Source of the DNA: Methanobacterium sp. | GTDB taxonomy: Archaea; Methanobacteriota; Methanobacteria; Methanobacteriales; Methanobacteriaceae | Assembly: GCA_003151535.1 (NCBI GenBank) | Contig: PLXT01000075.1 | Span: 587-8,462 of the forward strand | Reading direction: 5' to 3' | Length of the DNA stretch: 7,876 nt | Shown: in pieces, positions 6,129-7,876 of the stretch | Layout of the letters: every line of letters begins with the position of its first letter | Position numbering within the stretch: the stretch's first letter is position 1 | The notes under the pieces: generated by a model | What the model was told of the DNA's origin: nothing | What the model saw: the letters and a program-made list of their open reading frames with translations, nothing else | Database searches by the model: none | Translations under genes and position numbers: made by a program

Positions 6129-6152
6129 GCACAAAGATAATGTTAAATATGC

Positions 6153-6226
<74 letters not shown>

Positions 6227-6227
6227 C

Positions 6228-6233
6228 TTTTTT
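6228..6233 (+). terminator. Poly-T terminator after tRNA-Ala
   Basis: A T6 run begins 2 nt after the mature tRNA end, as is usual for archaeal tRNA genes. Confidence 0.5.
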
Positions 6234-6293
6234 ATGATTTTTATGAGTTAATACGTTTTTACATAGTTAACAAATTTTAATCCAATTCATTTT

Positions 6294-6300
6294 AAAAAAA
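6294..6300 (-). terminator. hypB: Poly-T terminator after hypB
   Basis: Plus-strand A7 is a T7 run on the minus strand, about 20 nt after the hypB stop. It would end the hypA-hypB message before it runs antisense into the tRNA. Confidence 0.45.
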
Positions 6301-6321
6301 TAAAGATTTTGAAGATAAAAT

Positions 6322-6975
6322 TTATCTGTTCATAAATCCTTCAATGGAACTAATTATTTCATCCAGACCCTGACCTGTTTTAAGACTGCTTTTAATAACT
6401 TTTACAGTAGGATTTAATTCTTTAACATCTGAAACCATTTTGTCTTGATCAGCTCCTACTGCATCTGCAATATCCACCTTGTTGATAACTACAAGATCAG
6501 CTTCTTTAAATATTAAAGGGTGTTTTTCAACCGTATCATCACCCTCACTTACACTTATAACAACCATTCGGATATGGGATCCAAGATCAAAATCAACTGG
6601 ACATATTAGGTTTCCAACATTTTCAATGAAGAGAAGATCAATTGATTCCAGGGGCAGATCTCCAAATGCATGTTCTACTAGATGAGCATCAAGATGACAT
6701 TCTTTTCCAGTATTAAGGCCTACAACAGGTATATTATATTTTTCAAATCTTCCTGCATCGAACTTACTGATCACATCACCAGCAATAACCCCTATTTTAT
6801 GATCCATCTTTTGTATAAGAGTTTCAATGAGTGATGTTTTTCCAGAACCTATGGCCCCTAAAACATCAACTGAGAAAACATCTGAATCGTCAAGAATTTT
6901 CTGATTTCTATCTGCAAGTTTACGGTTAGCAACCATAATATCGTGCTGAATTTCTATATCTGCAATTTTATGCAT
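6322..6975 (-). CDS. hypB: Hydrogenase/urease nickel-insertion GTPase HypB
   Basis: A cytoplasmic GTPase that, with HypA, delivers Ni to the [NiFe]-hydrogenase large subunit. With the chosen start it has 217 residues. The P-loop is GAIGSGKTS (40-48), followed by VIAGDVISKFDAGR, then LNTGKECHLDAHLVEHA containing metal ligands C93 and H94. ENVGNLICPVDFDLG (118-132) supplies C125, and the guanine motif is NKVD (165-168). The C-H...C ligands match those known for M. jannaschii HypB. There is no His-rich N-terminal nickel store. ATG 6975 is preferred over ATG 6981. It lies 4 nt after GGGGAT, the same spacing as in two neighbouring genes, and puts the P-loop at the same residue as in M. jannaschii HypB. 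It overlaps hypA by 8 nt, so translation is probably coupled. Confidence 0.95.
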   Translation of the reverse strand: MHKIADIEIQHDIMVANRKLADRNQKILDDSDVFSVDVLGAIGSGKTSLIETLIQKMDHKIGVIAGDVISKFDAGRFEKYNIPVVGLNTGKECHLDAHLVEHAFGDLPLESIDLLFIENVGNLICPVDFDLGSHIRMVVISVSEGDDTVEKHPLIFKEADLVVINKVDIADAVGADQDKMVSDVKELNPTVKVIKSSLKTGQGLDEIISSIEGFMNR

Positions 6976-7354
6976 CTTCATCCCCCTCTTCCTTTTCTAT
7001 CTTAATATTTTTAACATTACATTCCCTTCCAGCAGTAATCTCAACGTTTCTTTCACCACATTCCGGACATTTTACTATTGCTAAATAATGATCAGAGTCA
7101 TCCATATCTGCCAATCCTGTATATTCACATGAATTACAATTTAACTCAACTGGGAGTTCTACTATATTGATGTCTGCCCCTTCGAGCAAGGTATTTTCAA
7201 CCAGTACATCAAGAAGAAATTTTAATTGCTCGGGATTGAGCATTGTCAGTTTTCCAACTTCTATGGTAACTTCAATTATTTCAGTTGCGTCATTTTTCTC
7301 AGCAACGTCTAATACTGTTTTAACCATAGCGTCGGCCATTGAAAGTTCGTGCAT
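6968..7354 (-). CDS. hypA: Hydrogenase nickel-incorporation protein HypA
   Basis: A small metallochaperone that binds Ni at its N-terminus and docks with HypB during [NiFe]-hydrogenase maturation. The 128-residue protein starts MHELSMADAMVKTVL with the Ni ligand H2. It continues with VTIEVGKLTMLNPEQLKFLL (29-48), a known family block. A zinc-ribbon follows, formed by C73-N-S-C76 and C96-P-E-C99. The C-terminus is acidic (KEEGDEDA). The start is supported by GAGGTGG 4-5 nt upstream. It is the first gene of a two-gene operon with hypB, which it overlaps. The upstream region has a TATA-like element and a tandem repeat, and a transposase gene starts divergently 210 bp away. Confidence 0.95.
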   Translation of the reverse strand: MHELSMADAMVKTVLDVAEKNDATEIIEVTIEVGKLTMLNPEQLKFLLDVLVENTLLEGADINIVELPVELNCNSCEYTGLADMDDSDHYLAIVKCPECGERNVEITAGRECNVKNIKIEKEEGDEDA

Positions 7355-7376
7355 TAAGCCACCTCATCATCGTAAT

Positions 7377-7396
7377 TATTGATTAGTATTGATTAT
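7377..7396 (-). repeat. Tandem 10-bp direct repeat in hypA leader
   Basis: TATTGATTAG (7377-7386) is followed at once by TATTGATTAT (7387-7396), giving 9 of 10 identical positions with a period of one helical turn. It lies 23-42 bp upstream of hypA, near the start site predicted from the TATA-like element at 7418-7427. It could bind a regulator side by side on one DNA face. Confidence 0.4.
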
Positions 7397-7405
7397 GTCC
7401 TACTA

Positions 7406-7438
<33 letters not shown>

Positions 7439-7534
7439 TTTGAGAGAATTTCTATAAACCTATGTTTTGTTTAAGTTAATAATTTTGGTTTATTTTTATT
7501 CATTAATGATCGTTTAAATGTTGTTTGCAATAAA

Positions 7535-7542
7535 TTTATATA
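7535..7542 (+). promoter_or_regulatory. TATA element upstream of IS5-type transposase
   Basis: TTTATATA is a full archaeal consensus match, 22 nt before the ATG. Taken literally it would give an almost leaderless message, yet an AGGAG site is present. The TTTAAA at 7513-7518 may therefore be the real box. Confidence 0.35.
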
Positions 7543-7564
7543 TTAATACTGGTATAGGAGTATT

Positions 7565-7876
7565 ATGAAGTCGTTTGAGAAGTATTTCATGGAGAAGAAC
7601 TATGCTCATGTGGAAGAGCTTGGTGATAAGTTGGCTGAGATAGATCCTCTTATTGATTGGGAAGTTTTTAGGCCAATAATTAGAGAAATGTATGATAATC
7701 ATACAGAGCGTGGCGGTAGACCTAATAATGATGAGATAGTCCTAATGAAGATGTTAGTTTTACAATCGTGGTATGGATTGTCGGATCCTGAGCTTGAAAG
7801 ACAAGCTAATGATCGTATTTCGTTTCACAAGTTTCTAGGATTTCCTGAAAGAATCCCAGACCGTTCCACGGTCTGG
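7565..7876 (+). CDS. IS5-family transposase, N-terminal part (runs off window end)
   Basis: An ORF starting at ATG 7565 stays open for 104 codons to the last base. The N-terminus MKSFEKYFMEKNYAHVEELG leads into IDPLIDWEVFRPI, then RGGRPNNDEIVLMKMLVLQS (about 48-67), YGLSDPELERQANDRISFHK and FLGFPERIPDRSTVW at the edge. This is the DUF772-like helical domain that precedes the DDE catalytic domain in IS5-type transposases; the catalytic residues lie beyond the window. AGGAG (7556-7560) sits 4 nt before the ATG, and TTTATATA (7535-7542) or TTTAAA (7513-7518) could be the TATA box. The left end of the element should lie between the hypA promoter and this gene, but I cannot define its terminal repeat with only one end visible. 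Confidence 0.85.
   Translation, partial: MKSFEKYFMEKNYAHVEELGDKLAEIDPLIDWEVFRPIIREMYDNHTERGGRPNNDEIVLMKMLVLQSWYGLSDPELERQANDRISFHKFLGFPERIPDRSTVW

Noticed and set aside
6479..6685. Plus-strand ORF antisense to hypB
   Set aside because: It is a shadow of the hypB reading frame. The sequence is low in information and has no ribosome-binding site I could see.
7167..7382. Plus-strand ORF antisense to hypA
   Set aside because: It is serine/threonine-rich, as expected for the complement of an acidic coding region, and has no family features.
7514..7702. Minus-strand ORF of 62 codons over the IS5-type transposase start
   Set aside because: It is antisense to the transposase, which has a clear family domain and ribosome-binding site.

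Overview
The window looks like a chromosomal segment of a hydrogenotrophic methanogen of the order Methanobacteriales. The DNA is AT-rich. It carries mch, an archaeal (lumazine-synthase-like) riboflavin synthase, an archaeal thymidylate synthase, a folate-independent methionine synthase of the MTH775/MesA type and two short methanogen-specific proteins (DUF1890 and DUF1894). Promoters have archaeal TATA elements, ribosome-binding sites are of the GGTGAT or GGAGG type, and gene ends are followed by T-runs. From memory, mch-thyA-metE-DUF1894-DUF1890 is also the order at MTH773-777 of Methanothermobacter thermautotrophicus; I could not check this here.

Layout. Positions 1-732 (+) hold the rest of a DDE transposase gene, cut by the window edge and broken by a frameshift near 240-257. 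From 763 to 7354 every protein gene is on the minus strand. Read in transcription order (right to left) they are: hypA-hypB (overlapping, hydrogenase nickel maturation); a GNAT acetyltransferase, divergent from a plus-strand tRNA-Ala(GGC); an apparent operon DUF1890-DUF1894-metE-thyA; mch; riboflavin synthase; and a cysteine-poor carboxymuconolactone-decarboxylase-like protein. From 7565 (+) an IS5-type transposase begins and runs off the window end.

Function. The core is a C1/coenzyme block. Mch handles methenyl-H4MPT in methanogenesis, ThyA needs a methylene-pterin donor, and the MesA-type enzyme makes methionine from a corrinoid-bound methyl group. Riboflavin synthase makes the flavin precursor, and HypA/HypB load nickel into the hydrogenases that feed the pathway. 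The roles of DUF1890 and DUF1894 are unknown; their tight linkage to metE and thyA suggests a C1-transfer job.

The intergenic regions are short but structured. They include a 15-bp imperfect stem before the riboflavin synthase gene, a perfect 10-bp hairpin before DUF1890, a one-helical-turn tandem repeat before hypA, a small palindrome next to the mch TATA element, and one TATA element that seems to serve both the tRNA and the acetyltransferase. I see no CRISPR array, defence system or obviously novel multi-gene system. The best leads are the DUF1890/DUF1894 pair and the riboflavin synthase leader.
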